Below are positions 40,708-49,298 of a stretch of 64,000 nucleotides of DNA, piece by piece. The first letter of the stretch is position 1. Every line of letters starts with the position of its first letter. A program made the translations under genes and the position numbers. The DNA is from Dehalococcoidia bacterium (GTDB lineage: Bacteria > Chloroflexota > Dehalococcoidia > Lucifugimonadales > JAGWBF01): NCBI GenBank assembly GCA_021295955.1, contig JAGWBJ010000003.1, positions 167,613 through 231,612 of the forward strand. The letters run 5' to 3'. The notes beneath the pieces are model-generated. The model was not told the origin of the DNA and did no database searches. It worked only from the letters and a program-made list of their open reading frames with translations.

Positions 40708-42447
40708 CTAGCCGGCTCGACCCGCCCTCATGGAGGCCCGCAGCTCCTCGGTGGCCCTGAGGTCGATCTCCAGAGTGTCGGGGTCCACCACCACGCCGTA
40801 CTCCCGCCGCACGTGGTCGACGGTCAGCTTCTCCTGCTGGACGTCGTCCAGGATGGAGTCCAGGTCCCGTTCCAGGGGGTCCCCGTATCCGCCCGCGCCG
40901 GCCTGGATGAGGTGGTAGACGTCGTCCTTCTTCATGGTCGTCAGGAGCTTGGGCGCCACCTGGTCAGGGTTCGTGTCCGGGTTGATGTAGTTCTCGATGG
41001 GGGTGCCCGGCTTGCCCCCCTGCACACCCCAGGTGGGGAAGTCGTGCCGGTCGGAGCGCAGGTGGAAGGTGGCCTCGTCAGCCAGGACGCGGAACTTCCG
41101 GGTGTATGCCAGCCCCCCTCTGTACTTGCCCGGACCGCCCGAGTCCGGGACGAGCTCGAACCTCTCCACCATGAGGGGGTGGTCGGCCTCCACGCTCTCT
41201 ATCGGCGTGTTGGCCGTGTTGGACACGGGGCTGGGCAGGCCGTCGGGTCCGTCCTGGAAGGGTCCGCCTCCCCTTGGTCCGTCGTTGTTGAACTCCAGGT
41301 ACACCCAGCCCCTGCGGTCCTGGTCGTACCCGCCGAAGCTGAGGCCCACCTCGCCGCCGCCCCACACGCCGGGCACCTTTTCCGGCAACGCCTGGGCCAG
41401 GGCGCCGAAGATGACCTGGGAAACACGAAGGCCCGACATGCCTCTGGCGGCTACGGGGGCGGGGTGCTGGGGGTTCACGAAGCAGCCCTCGGGGGCCGTT
41501 ATGTGGAAGGCCCTGAAGAAGCCGCTGTTGGACTCGATGTCGTTGTCGATGACGCACTTCACCGCGGCGTACACCATGGACTTGGTGAAGGCGAAGTTGG
41601 GGTTGATGGAGCCCCTGGCCTGGGGAGAGGTGCCGTCGAAGTCCACGAACACCTGGTCACCCTCTATCTTCAGGCGGGCGTGTATGGCGATGGGCCGCAT
41701 GTCCAGGCCGTCGTTGTCCAGGTAGTCGGTGAACTCCCACTCGCCCTTGGGCAGCTTGGCGATATCCGCCCTGGCAAGGCGCTCCGTCGTGTCCAGGATG
41801 TCCGCCATGTAGAGCTTCATGTCCTCCAGGCCGTAGTCGTCCACCAGCTTCAGCAGGTCCCGTTCTCCGAAGCGGGTGGCGGCCAGCAGGGCCTGGATGT
41901 CCCCCATCACCTTGTCGGACACCCGCACGTTCTTCTCCAGGATGCGCCACACGGCGCGGTTCAGGACGCCGCCCTCGATCAGCTTGATGGGCGGAATCTG
42001 GATCCCTTCCTGGTATATCTCCGTGCTGTCGGTGGCGTTCCCCGCGGGGACCCTGCCGCCGATGTCCGTCTGGTGCCCGATGCAGCAGCTCCAGCCCACC
42101 AACGTGTCCCGGGAGAAGATCGGCTTGAACAGGAAGATGTCGGGGAGGTGGCTGCCGCCCTCGTAGGGGTCGTTGTTGGCGAACACGTCGCCGGGCTGCA
42201 CGTCGTCGCCGAAGGCGTTCATGACCCCGTGCAGCGCCGGGGCCATGGCTCCCAGGTGGACGGGGATGGTCAGGCCCTGGGCCACCTGCTGGCCGTCGGC
42301 GGTGAACAGGGCGGTGGAGAAGTCCATCGCGTGCTTGATCACCGCCGAGCGGGCCGTGCGGACCACCGTCAGGGCCATGGTGTCGGCGGCGCTTAGAAGG
42401 GCGTTCTTGATGACCTCCCGGCTGATGGGGTCGGTGGTCTGCTGCAT
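40708..42447 (-). CDS. hyuB: Hydantoinase B family protein (tandem copy 2)
   Basis: 579 residues. It differs from copy 1 by scattered substitutions, with the same start (MQQTTDPISREVIKNAL against MQQSTDPVTREIIKNAL) and identical stretches such as VYLEFNNDGPRGGGP. NNDPYEGGSHLPDIFLF and GHQTDIGGRVPAGN form the conserved metal and active-site region. The two copies are separated by 54 bases. They may form hetero-oligomers, or one may have gained a new substrate. A ThDP-dependent enzyme gene lies upstream on the same strand. Confidence 0.92.
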   Translation of the reverse strand: MQQTTDPISREVIKNALLSAADTMALTVVRTARSAVIKHAMDFSTALFTADGQQVAQGLTIPVHLGAMAPALHGVMNAFGDDVQPGDVFANNDPYEGGSHLPDIFLFKPIFSRDTLVGWSCCIGHQTDIGGRVPAGNATDSTEIYQEGIQIPPIKLIEGGVLNRAVWRILEKNVRVSDKVMGDIQALLAATRFGERDLLKLVDDYGLEDMKLYMADILDTTERLARADIAKLPKGEWEFTDYLDNDGLDMRPIAIHARLKIEGDQVFVDFDGTSPQARGSINPNFAFTKSMVYAAVKCVIDNDIESNSGFFRAFHITAPEGCFVNPQHPAPVAARGMSGLRVSQVIFGALAQALPEKVPGVWGGGEVGLSFGGYDQDRRGWVYLEFNNDGPRGGGPFQDGPDGLPSPVSNTANTPIESVEADHPLMVERFELVPDSGGPGKYRGGLAYTRKFRVLADEATFHLRSDRHDFPTWGVQGGKPGTPIENYINPDTNPDQVAPKLLTTMKKDDVYHLIQAGAGGYGDPLERDLDSILDDVQQEKLTVDHVRREYGVVVDPDTLEIDLRATEELRASMRAGRAG

Positions 42448-42587
42448 GCCTCTCTCCTGTCCGATGGAAGATGCGGGGGGTGGGACTCGCCGGGATACCT
42501 AGCGAATCGTACTGCCGTCCTCCGTAACTGTCAATATTTCCGGCCCGGCGCTCCGTTTTCTACCCGGTGGCGCGTTTCCTAAGTTTT

Positions 42588-44330
42588 CTAAGCGTTCAGC
42601 ACGGAGTCTCGGAAGCTGAAGGGCGTTTCCGCCCGCCCTCCCTCGGGCAGTCCACGGATCAGGCGGGCGTCGAGGAGGAAGGGACGCTTCTCCCTCTCCA
42701 CCAGGTCCAGGCCGTGGTCGATGGCCTCCTGCAGCCGGTCCTCGTCCTCGACGTGCATCCCCTCCACGCCGAAGGCCTCGGCGATCTTGACGGGGTCTAT
42801 CTTGTCCAACACCACGCCGCCGTAGCTGCCGCTCTGCTTCATGTACCCTCCGGCCTGGCCGAAATACCCGGCCACGATGCCGTAGGCCTCGTTGTTGGGT
42901 ATGACGTAGAGCAGGGGGATGTCGTGATGGGCGGCAGTCCACATTCCCGAGTCGGCATAGTACACCGAGCCGTCGCCGACCAGCCCGACTATGGGCCGGT
43001 CTGGGGCCGCGAGCTTGACGCCGATGGCCCCGCCGATGCCGTATCCCTCGGACCCGCCGGCGGGACGGATGTAGACGTTGTTGCCCGGGTCTCCGGCGCC
43101 GCCGAGGACGTCCAGGGGCACGGCGAACTGCTCGATCAGCACCATGCCGCCGCCCCTCCTCTCCAGGGCGCCGTCGAGGGTATCGCCCAGCACCCACGGG
43201 CGTATCCGGGACGCCTCCGGTCCTATGCTCTCCGCAGCCTTCCTGCGTTGGGCCCGGAGGGAGGCGGCCTCTTCCCGAGCGTGGGCCCGCCTGTTGGCCA
43301 GCTCTTCCGGCTCCCTGCCGCTGCGGGCCGCGTCCAGGACTCTGTCCAGGGTCCGGCGGACGTCGGCCATCACGGCGAGGTCCAGGCCCGGGACGTTCTT
43401 CAGGTTCTCAAGGTCCGGACCCACGGCGATGACCCTCCGGGCCTTTGCGAAGGGCCCGTAGTCGGACGCCAGGCCGTCTCCGCTGTGACGGACGCCGACG
43501 CAGAGGATAAGGTCCGGGTCCAGGACCTCCAGCGATTGGACGGCCCTTCCGGCGTGGAGGGGGTGCTTTGTGGGTACGGAGCGCAGGTCCCGCATGTCGG
43601 ACACGACGGGGAGGCCGAAATGCTCGGCCAGGGCCACGGCCTGTCCTTCGGCGCCGCTCTTCCAGATGCCGTCGCCCACGTGGAGCACCGGGCGCCTGGC
43701 GTCGTTCAGGGCCTGGACGATCTGCTCCACGTCACTGTCGTCGGGATATCCGGACCGGACGTACGGGATGGAGCCCTCGACGATGTTGGTGGTCACCTGG
43801 CCCGGGCCCAGCAACCGGTCGTATACGGCGATGTGGACCGGGCCCACCGGGGGAGTGGTCGCAACACGGAGAGCTCGGTCGATGGCCTGGGGCAGGCCCT
43901 CGGGCTCGATGACGGTCCAGCTTGCCTTTGTGAATGGAGTGGAGATGGACGTCGGCCCGAAGTTGTGGCTCAGGTCGAGACCGATGGCGTCGGCGAAGCT
44001 CCCCGTATCGCCGGCGAAGGTGATGACGACCACGGGCAGGCTGCCTGTCCACACGTTGATGAGCTGGCCCAGGCACTGGGCAAGCCCGGCGCCAAGGTGG
44101 ACGACCATGACCGCCGGGTCCAGCTTGGCCTGGGTGTATCCCCCGGCCATGGCGGTCACACTCCCCTCGTGAAGGGCCAGGACGCCGTTGATTGCCGGGT
44201 TTTCGTGGAGGGCGTCGAAGAAGTGGGCCTCCCGGGAGCCCGAGTTGTAGAAGACGTACTTCACGCCCGACGCCACGAGCTGTTCTACGATTACCTGGGA
44301 CGGATTGGCCGTTATGGATCGCATCTGCAT
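42588..44330 (-). CDS. Thiamine-diphosphate-dependent enzyme, acetolactate synthase/decarboxylase type
   Basis: 580 residues with the three-domain layout of the ALS/benzoylformate decarboxylase family. The PYR domain has GVLALHEGSVTAMAGGYTQ with the catalytic glutamate. The central domain starts near residue 190. The PP domain has VGLVGDGSVYYADSGMWTAA with the GDG metal motif. It would decarboxylate or ligate a 2-keto acid. No small regulatory subunit (ilvH) is adjacent, so it is unlikely to be the housekeeping acetolactate synthase. Its setting next to two hyuB genes suggests a catabolic role. Confidence 0.88.
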   Translation of the reverse strand: MQMRSITANPSQVIVEQLVASGVKYVFYNSGSREAHFFDALHENPAINGVLALHEGSVTAMAGGYTQAKLDPAVMVVHLGAGLAQCLGQLINVWTGSLPVVVITFAGDTGSFADAIGLDLSHNFGPTSISTPFTKASWTVIEPEGLPQAIDRALRVATTPPVGPVHIAVYDRLLGPGQVTTNIVEGSIPYVRSGYPDDSDVEQIVQALNDARRPVLHVGDGIWKSGAEGQAVALAEHFGLPVVSDMRDLRSVPTKHPLHAGRAVQSLEVLDPDLILCVGVRHSGDGLASDYGPFAKARRVIAVGPDLENLKNVPGLDLAVMADVRRTLDRVLDAARSGREPEELANRRAHAREEAASLRAQRRKAAESIGPEASRIRPWVLGDTLDGALERRGGGMVLIEQFAVPLDVLGGAGDPGNNVYIRPAGGSEGYGIGGAIGVKLAAPDRPIVGLVGDGSVYYADSGMWTAAHHDIPLLYVIPNNEAYGIVAGYFGQAGGYMKQSGSYGGVVLDKIDPVKIAEAFGVEGMHVEDEDRLQEAIDHGLDLVEREKRPFLLDARLIRGLPEGGRAETPFSFRDSVLNA

Positions 44331-44418
44331 GGCATATGGCCCCCAACCTCTAGAGATTCACCCGAGGCCGTCCGAGGCCGAACGTAACCGGCCACCCTCG
44401 GCTCCCCGGCCTGTCCGG

Positions 44419-44424
44419 ATTATA
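44419..44424 (-). promoter_or_regulatory. -10 box for the ThDP enzyme gene
   Basis: TATAAT on the minus strand, about 90 bases upstream of the ATG at 44330. No good -35 is seen. The rest of the leader shows nothing I recognise. Confidence 0.45.
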
Positions 44425-44441
44425 TCATCCGGCCTCCGATT

Positions 44442-44472
44442 GGGAATCCACGGGACGGCGGCGTGGATTCCC
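44442..44472 (+). repeat. Perfect 11-bp inverted repeat
   Basis: GGGAATCCACG (44442-44452) pairs with CGTGGATTCCC (44462-44472) around a 9-base loop. The arms contain the GGGAATCC / GGATTCCC block also seen in the two 23-bp repeats at 44537 and 44598. It lies just outside the left end of the candidate MITE. Confidence 0.8.
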
Positions 44473-44480
44473 GCCCAACA

Positions 44481-44782
44481 TGTCACTGTCATGAAAATAA
44501 ATTGCAGCACCCCTTCTGACGAATCCCCCACCCGTCCATTCCCGTGCACGCGGGAATCCAGGCCGCCAGCGCGGGGTTGAGGTTGGCCTGCACCGGTCAT
44601 TCCCGTGCACGCGGGAATCCCGGGAATCCAGGGGAAGGGAGCGGCATATCCAGCCGCCGACTCCTCGGGTCCTGCCTCTTGTGTATCCGAAGGGGGCCCC
44701 CGCCCCCGTATCAAGTACGAGTACATGCTTTTGCGGGCATGCCGGAGAGGAGCGTTGCGAGGTTATTTTCATGGCAATGACA
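44481..44782. mobile_element. Candidate MITE with 20-bp imperfect terminal inverted repeats
   Basis: The left end TGTCACTGTCATGAAAATAA (44481-44500) and the reverse complement of the right end (44763-44782) agree at 18 of 20 bases, and the similarity extends a few bases outwards. Inside, a 23-bp sequence occurs twice exactly (44537-44559 and 44598-44620), each copy containing the hairpin TTCCCG / CGGGAA. There is no convincing gene inside. I see no clear target-site duplication. The remainder of the 666-base gap 44331-44996 holds promoters and the inverted repeat at 44442. Confidence 0.6.
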
Positions 44783-44904
44783 TTTGGAGGGCTCGGCCTG
44801 ACGTGTTTCCTGGGTAGTTACGCTAGAGTCTCCGTTCGCGGAGAAATGGCGTAGTGGGGCGCCCCGGCCAATTCTCCGTAGCGGCGGTCCCGGCCTCCCC
44901 GGTG

Positions 44905-44913
44905 TGATATACT
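44905..44913 (+). promoter_or_regulatory. Extended -10 promoter for tldD
   Basis: TGATATACT fits the extended -10 pattern TGn-TATAnT. It lies 83 bases before the tldD start, just outside the right end of the candidate MITE. Confidence 0.55.
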
Positions 44914-44996
44914 GGCTGGACCATTTCCCGGGTCGTACGGAACGGTCCGTTGGGCCCCTCCGGTCCCACAGATGCCCTCTAGGGCAGTGATAGCGC

Positions 44997-46373
44997 ATGG
45001 ACGATAACGGCAACATCCGCTACAGGATACAGGACGCCCTGGCCGGGCACGATGCCCGGTACATCGAGATACGTGTCGAAGAGGTGGAGGGCTCCCACAT
45101 CCGGTACCGGGGCAGGGAGCTGGAGGAGATAGGGCACTCCACCGGGGTCGGCGGGTGCGTCCGGGCCCTCTCCGGCGGATGGGGCTTCGTTTCCTTCAAC
45201 GACCTGGAGGGGCTCCGGGACAAGGTGGCCACGGCGGTCCGCAACGCCCGTCTGGTGGGAGAGAAGGACATATCCCTCGCTCCCGTCGAGCCGGTGGTGG
45301 ACTCGGTACCGCCGGTGGTGGTGAAGGACCCCCTGGCCGTACCGATACGCGACAAGAAGTCCCTCCTCGACCAGTACGTAGAGACCATCTGGAAGGTGCC
45401 CGGCGTGACCACGTCCTCGATACGATACGGAGACGGCCGCCGCAACCGCATCTTCTCCAACTCCGAGGGCGCCTACGTAGAGCAGGGCCAGGTGGACGTC
45501 AGCATGCACCTGAGCGCCGCCGCCCGGGACGGCGGTGAGGTCCAGCAGTCCAGCCTCAGCCTTGGCTCCAACGGCGACTACTCCTTCGTCGAGACACTCC
45601 ATGAGGATGCCGAGACCATGGCCCGCCGCGCGGTGGACCTGGTGAAGGCGCCCCAGGTGAAGGGCGGAGAGTACACGGTCGTGCTGGACCCGGTGCTGGC
45701 GGGAGTGTTCATCCACGAGGCCTTCGGGCACCTGTCCGAGGCGGACCACGTCTATGAAAACCAGCAGCTACGGGACATAATGGCAATGGGACGCCGCTTC
45801 GGAGGTCCCCACATCAACGTGGTGGACGGAGCGGCCGTCCCCGGCCTCCGGGGCAGCTACAAGTACGACTCCGAGGGCGTCCCAGCCACCAAGACCTACC
45901 TGCTCAGGGAGGGTCATCTGGTGGGCCGGCTCCACTCCAGGGAGACCGCCGCCGCCATGGGCGAGGCTCCCACGGGGAACGCCCGGGCGATCAACTCCCA
46001 GTTCCCGCCCATAGTGCGCATGACCAACACCTACATCGAGCCCGGAAAAACGACCTTCCAGGACATGATCTCGGACATCAAGGACGGGCTGTACGTCCGG
46101 AATTGGTACGGCGGGATGACGACCATGGAGCAGTTCACCTTCTCGGCGGGGGAGTCCTTCGCCATCCGCAACGGCAAGGTGGAGGAGCTCATGCGCCCCG
46201 TCCTGCTCTCGGGGAACCTGTTCACGACCCTGGAGAACCTGGACTCCATCGGCGACGACCTGGACATGAACCAGGGAGGGGGCTGTGGCAAGAGCGGCCA
46301 GTCGCCCCTTCCCGTCTCCAACGGCAGCCCCCACATACGGATACGGAAATGCCTGATCGGGGGGACGGCCTGA
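44997..46373 (+). CDS. tldD: TldD metalloprotease subunit
   Basis: 458 residues. TldD forms a heterodimer with TldE/PmbA that degrades unfolded peptides and trims some ribosomally made peptides in the cytoplasm. FIHEAFGHLSEADHV (about residue 240) carries the H-E-x-x-x-H zinc motif, and the C-terminal GGGCGKSGQSPLPVSNGSP is the family's conserved end. ATG at 44997 starts the family N-terminus. Its stop overlaps the next ATG (TGATG), so TldD and TldE are translationally coupled. No obvious precursor peptide gene is adjacent. Confidence 0.94.
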   Translation: MDDNGNIRYRIQDALAGHDARYIEIRVEEVEGSHIRYRGRELEEIGHSTGVGGCVRALSGGWGFVSFNDLEGLRDKVATAVRNARLVGEKDISLAPVEPVVDSVPPVVVKDPLAVPIRDKKSLLDQYVETIWKVPGVTTSSIRYGDGRRNRIFSNSEGAYVEQGQVDVSMHLSAAARDGGEVQQSSLSLGSNGDYSFVETLHEDAETMARRAVDLVKAPQVKGGEYTVVLDPVLAGVFIHEAFGHLSEADHVYENQQLRDIMAMGRRFGGPHINVVDGAAVPGLRGSYKYDSEGVPATKTYLLREGHLVGRLHSRETAAAMGEAPTGNARAINSQFPPIVRMTNTYIEPGKTTFQDMISDIKDGLYVRNWYGGMTTMEQFTFSAGESFAIRNGKVEELMRPVLLSGNLFTTLENLDSIGDDLDMNQGGGCGKSGQSPLPVSNGSPHIRIRKCLIGGTA

Positions 46374-47716
46374 TGCCTGCGGACAGCGGCGAGACCCCCG
46401 CCATCGAGCCCTTCCTGGAGGCACTCTTGGAGCGGGCCGGAAGGGTCTCCCAGGGAGCCGAGGTGTTCCACGTCCGCCGCAGGGACGAGCCAGTGATGTT
46501 CGAGGCCAACCGGCTGAAGCTGGTGGAGAATCGCGAAAGCTCCGGGGTTGCCCTCCGCCTGGTCAAGGACGGCAAGATCGGGTTCTCCTCCACGTCGGAC
46601 TTCCGCGACCCGGGCAAGCTGGTGGACAAGGCGCTGGAGATGGGTCCCTACGGGCCGGAAGCCCGGCTGGAGTTCCCCGGCCATCACGACTTCTCGCCGG
46701 TGGACGTGTACGACGAAGAAACGGCCTCCATGCAGGTGGAGGACATGGCCGAGATGGGCCAAGCCGCCGTGGACCGGCTGGCCCGCCACACTTCGGACCT
46801 GACCTGTGACGGCGTGGTCGCCAAAGGTGTGACCGCGCTCACGGTCCTCAACTCCTCCGGGGGCGCTGCCAGCTACACCAAGAGTGTGTTCTCCGTGTTC
46901 TTCCACGGCACGGTGGTGAAGGGCGAGGACATGCTCCTGGTGTCCGACGGGAGGAGCTGGTGCAGCCCCATCCGGGACACCACCGAGATCGTAGAGTCCA
47001 TCGAGACCCAGCTCGACCTGTCCCGGACGGTGGTCGAGGCCCCGGTGGGCGCTGTTCCCGTCGTGTTCACGCCCCGGGGGTTCGCCGGTGCGCTGCTGTC
47101 GCCTCTGATGTCGGGATTCAGCGGCAAGGCCGTTCTCCAGGGTGTATCTCCCCTGGTGGGCAAGCAGGGGCAGCGGCTCATGGACGAGCGGTTCAGCCTC
47201 TGGGACGCCCCCCAAACGGCCTACTCGCCGGGCAGCCGTATGTGCGACGACGAGGGGATGCCCACCCGTAAGCTGTCCCTGGTGGACAAGGGGACCGTCG
47301 GCACCTTCCTTTACGACCTGCAGAGCGCAGCGCAGGCCGGGGTCGAGAGCACGGCCAGCGCCCACCGGGGCGTGAGCAGCCTGCCGTCCCCGGGGTCCAG
47401 CGTAATAGTGGTGGACGGCGGCGATATCGGCTACGGTGAGATGCTCCAGGATATGGGTACCGGCCTGGTGGTGGAGCGGCTCCTTGGGGCCGGGCAGAGC
47501 AACATCCTGGGGGGAGACTTCAACGCCAACGTGCTGCTGGGGTACAGAGTGGAGGGTGGCCGGGTGACCGGGCGCGTGAAGAACACCGTCATCTCCGGCA
47601 ACGTGTACCGGGTCCTGGAAAGCCTCCGCGGGATCGAGAATGAGACCCGCTGGGTAGGCGGGGCCGTCAGGGCGCCCTCCCTGTACGCCGATAGCGTATC
47701 GGTGTCGTCCAAGTAA
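46373..47716 (+). CDS. tldE: TldE/PmbA metalloprotease partner subunit
   Basis: 447 residues of the same fold as TldD but without the zinc motif, as expected for the TldE/PmbA partner. FEANRLKLVENRESSGVALRL near the N-terminus and the C-terminal ILGGDFNANVLLGYRVEGGRV and VKNTVISGNVYRVLESL are family landmarks. The start ATG shares one base with the TldD stop. Together the two genes encode a complete TldD/E protease. Confidence 0.93.
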   Translation: MPADSGETPAIEPFLEALLERAGRVSQGAEVFHVRRRDEPVMFEANRLKLVENRESSGVALRLVKDGKIGFSSTSDFRDPGKLVDKALEMGPYGPEARLEFPGHHDFSPVDVYDEETASMQVEDMAEMGQAAVDRLARHTSDLTCDGVVAKGVTALTVLNSSGGAASYTKSVFSVFFHGTVVKGEDMLLVSDGRSWCSPIRDTTEIVESIETQLDLSRTVVEAPVGAVPVVFTPRGFAGALLSPLMSGFSGKAVLQGVSPLVGKQGQRLMDERFSLWDAPQTAYSPGSRMCDDEGMPTRKLSLVDKGTVGTFLYDLQSAAQAGVESTASAHRGVSSLPSPGSSVIVVDGGDIGYGEMLQDMGTGLVVERLLGAGQSNILGGDFNANVLLGYRVEGGRVTGRVKNTVISGNVYRVLESLRGIENETRWVGGAVRAPSLYADSVSVSSK

Positions 47717-47808
47717 GAGGGCAAGTAGACGGCAAGCGGACGCGGTCGACCCGCGGCCGCAGGCCTGTCTCGCAGGATGATGGGCAACATTGCGCGAGGA
47801 GTGGTGTC

Positions 47809-48732
47809 TTGTCCCTGGAGACCAGTCTGGAGCACATAGCCGACCAGCATGCGGCCTTGAGCTATCCGGCCCTTACCGACCTGTCGGACCTGTCGCCCTC
47901 GGACGTGGGACGGTTTGCCGGGACGTGGGCCAGGATCTCCGCCGCCAGGAAGTGCGAGGTCATCCAGGGTCTGGTCGAGATGGCCGAGGACAACGCGGAG
48001 CTGGAGTTCAGCGCCATATTCAAGGTGGGGCTCAAGGACCCGGACTGGGGGGTCAGGGAGCGGTCCATCTCAGGCCTGTGGGAGTACGAGGACCGCTCGC
48101 TCATCGGGACCCTGGTGGCCCTCCTTGCCTCAGACAAGTCGGGAGAGGTCAGGGCGGCGGCGGCCGTGGCCCTGGGCAGGTTCGCGGCCCTGGCCCAGGA
48201 TGGAAGACTCTTGCAGAAGGACTCCGACGCCGTAAGGTCCGCTCTCATGGCGGCCCTGACCGACGTCGAAGGGTGGCTGGAGGTGCGCCGGCGGGCGTTG
48301 GAGTCCATAGCCGCGTTTCGCGTCGTGGACGTGAACGAGTACATCCGCTGGGCCTACGACAGCGACGACCTGAAGCTGAAGTGCAGCTCCATCTATGCCA
48401 TGGGCAAGACGGGCGAGCCGGCCTGGTTGGAGCTCCTGGTCCGCGAGCTCCAGAACCCCAACCCGCCGGTCAGGTACGAGGCGGCCAACGCCTGTGGAGA
48501 GATTGACGACGAGGAGGCGGCGCCCCACCTCATTGCCCTCCTCCACGACGACGATACTCAGGTACAGCTGGCGGCCGTAGGGGCCCTGGGGGAGATCGGC
48601 GGCAGCCTGGCCAAGAAGGCCCTCGTCCGCTGCGTGAAACGGGAAGACCCGGTCCTGGAGGATGCCGCCAGGACAGCCCTGGAGAATATAAAGACCATGG
48701 AGGACCCCCTGGGGTTCGCCTACGAGTCGTAG
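47809..48732 (+). CDS. HEAT-repeat protein
   Basis: About 307 residues made largely of helical HEAT-type repeats from about residue 60 to the end, for example DWGVRERSISGLWEYED, PVRYEAANACGEIDDEEA and TQVQLAAVGALGEIGGS. Repeats of about 30 residues have the conserved Ala-Leu-Gly-Glu-Ile turns seen in phycobilin-lyase-like and PBS-lyase HEAT proteins. It is probably a protein-binding scaffold in the cytoplasm. The TTG start is preceded by GCGAGGAG. It lies about 90 bases after tldE. The partner is unknown. Confidence 0.85.
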   Translation: MSLETSLEHIADQHAALSYPALTDLSDLSPSDVGRFAGTWARISAARKCEVIQGLVEMAEDNAELEFSAIFKVGLKDPDWGVRERSISGLWEYEDRSLIGTLVALLASDKSGEVRAAAAVALGRFAALAQDGRLLQKDSDAVRSALMAALTDVEGWLEVRRRALESIAAFRVVDVNEYIRWAYDSDDLKLKCSSIYAMGKTGEPAWLELLVRELQNPNPPVRYEAANACGEIDDEEAAPHLIALLHDDDTQVQLAAVGALGEIGGSLAKKALVRCVKREDPVLEDAARTALENIKTMEDPLGFAYES

Positions 48733-48808
48733 CCCCCCGATTACCTGCCGGGTCGTGTTCGGCGACCGGAAGGCCCCCCGGTCCGTTGGGGCAGCATGGG
48801 CTAGGAAG

Positions 48809-49240
48809 ATGTCACAGGACGCCTCTCCCGATACCTCCTTGGTCAACTCCATCAGGGTCGCTCGCCTTGCTACGGCGGACCTTTCCGGGGCCCCTCACGT
48901 GGTGCCGGTCTGCTTCGCCTACGATGGCGAGAGCTTCTACTCGGTCCTGGACCGTAAGCCCAAGCGGGCGCCCGTCGAACGGTTGAAGAGGGTCCGCAAC
49001 ATCCTTTCCAACCCCAGGGTCTCGCTGGTGCTGGACCACTACGACGAGGACTGGTCCCGGCTCTGGTACGGGCTGGTCACGGGAAGGGCCCTGCTGCTGC
49101 GGTCTGGGCCGGAGCACGACCGGGCCATAGGGCTCCTGAGACGCAAGTACGCCCAGTACGAACAGATGGAGATCGACGCCAACCCGGTCATCCGTATCAC
49201 CCCGGAGCGGACCACTTGGTGGGGCAATCCTTGGGGTTGA
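48809..49240 (+). CDS. PPOX-class F420-dependent oxidoreductase-like protein (TIGR03668 type)
   Basis: About 143 residues with the split-barrel flavin/F420-binding fold. RVARLATADLSGAPHVVPVCFAY, then VLDRKPKRAPVERLKRVRNI and LVLDHYDEDWSRLWYG are the marks of the TIGR03668 subgroup. ATG at 48809 (AGGA upstream) begins just before the conserved part; the open frame reaches back to 48755. Such proteins use F420 or a flavin for reductions, but the substrate is unknown. If F420-dependent, the genome should carry cofG/cofH. Confidence 0.85.
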   Translation: MSQDASPDTSLVNSIRVARLATADLSGAPHVVPVCFAYDGESFYSVLDRKPKRAPVERLKRVRNILSNPRVSLVLDHYDEDWSRLWYGLVTGRALLLRSGPEHDRAIGLLRRKYAQYEQMEIDANPVIRITPERTTWWGNPWG

Positions 49241-49287
49241 GGAGAGCAGGGGTTGAGGAGAGCAAGTTGGCAGCGGCCGGGGCGCGG

Positions 49288-49293
49288 TATAAT
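49288..49293 (+). promoter_or_regulatory. -10 box that predicts a leaderless mRNA
   Basis: A perfect TATAAT ends five bases before the ATG at 49299, so transcription would begin at or next to the start codon. TTGGCA (49267-49272) is a possible -35 at a short 15-base spacing. No ribosome-binding site separates the box from the ATG. Confidence 0.6.
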
Positions 49294-49298
49294 GGGGG

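Noticed and set aside
40537..42396. 619-codon plus-strand open frame opposite the tandem hyuB genes
   Set aside because: It is a shadow of the minus-strand HyuB frames, with no recognisable domain.
42588..44330. Housekeeping acetolactate synthase (ilvB)
   Set aside because: No ilvH, ilvC or other branched-chain amino acid genes are adjacent, and the context is catabolic. The family alone cannot decide the product.
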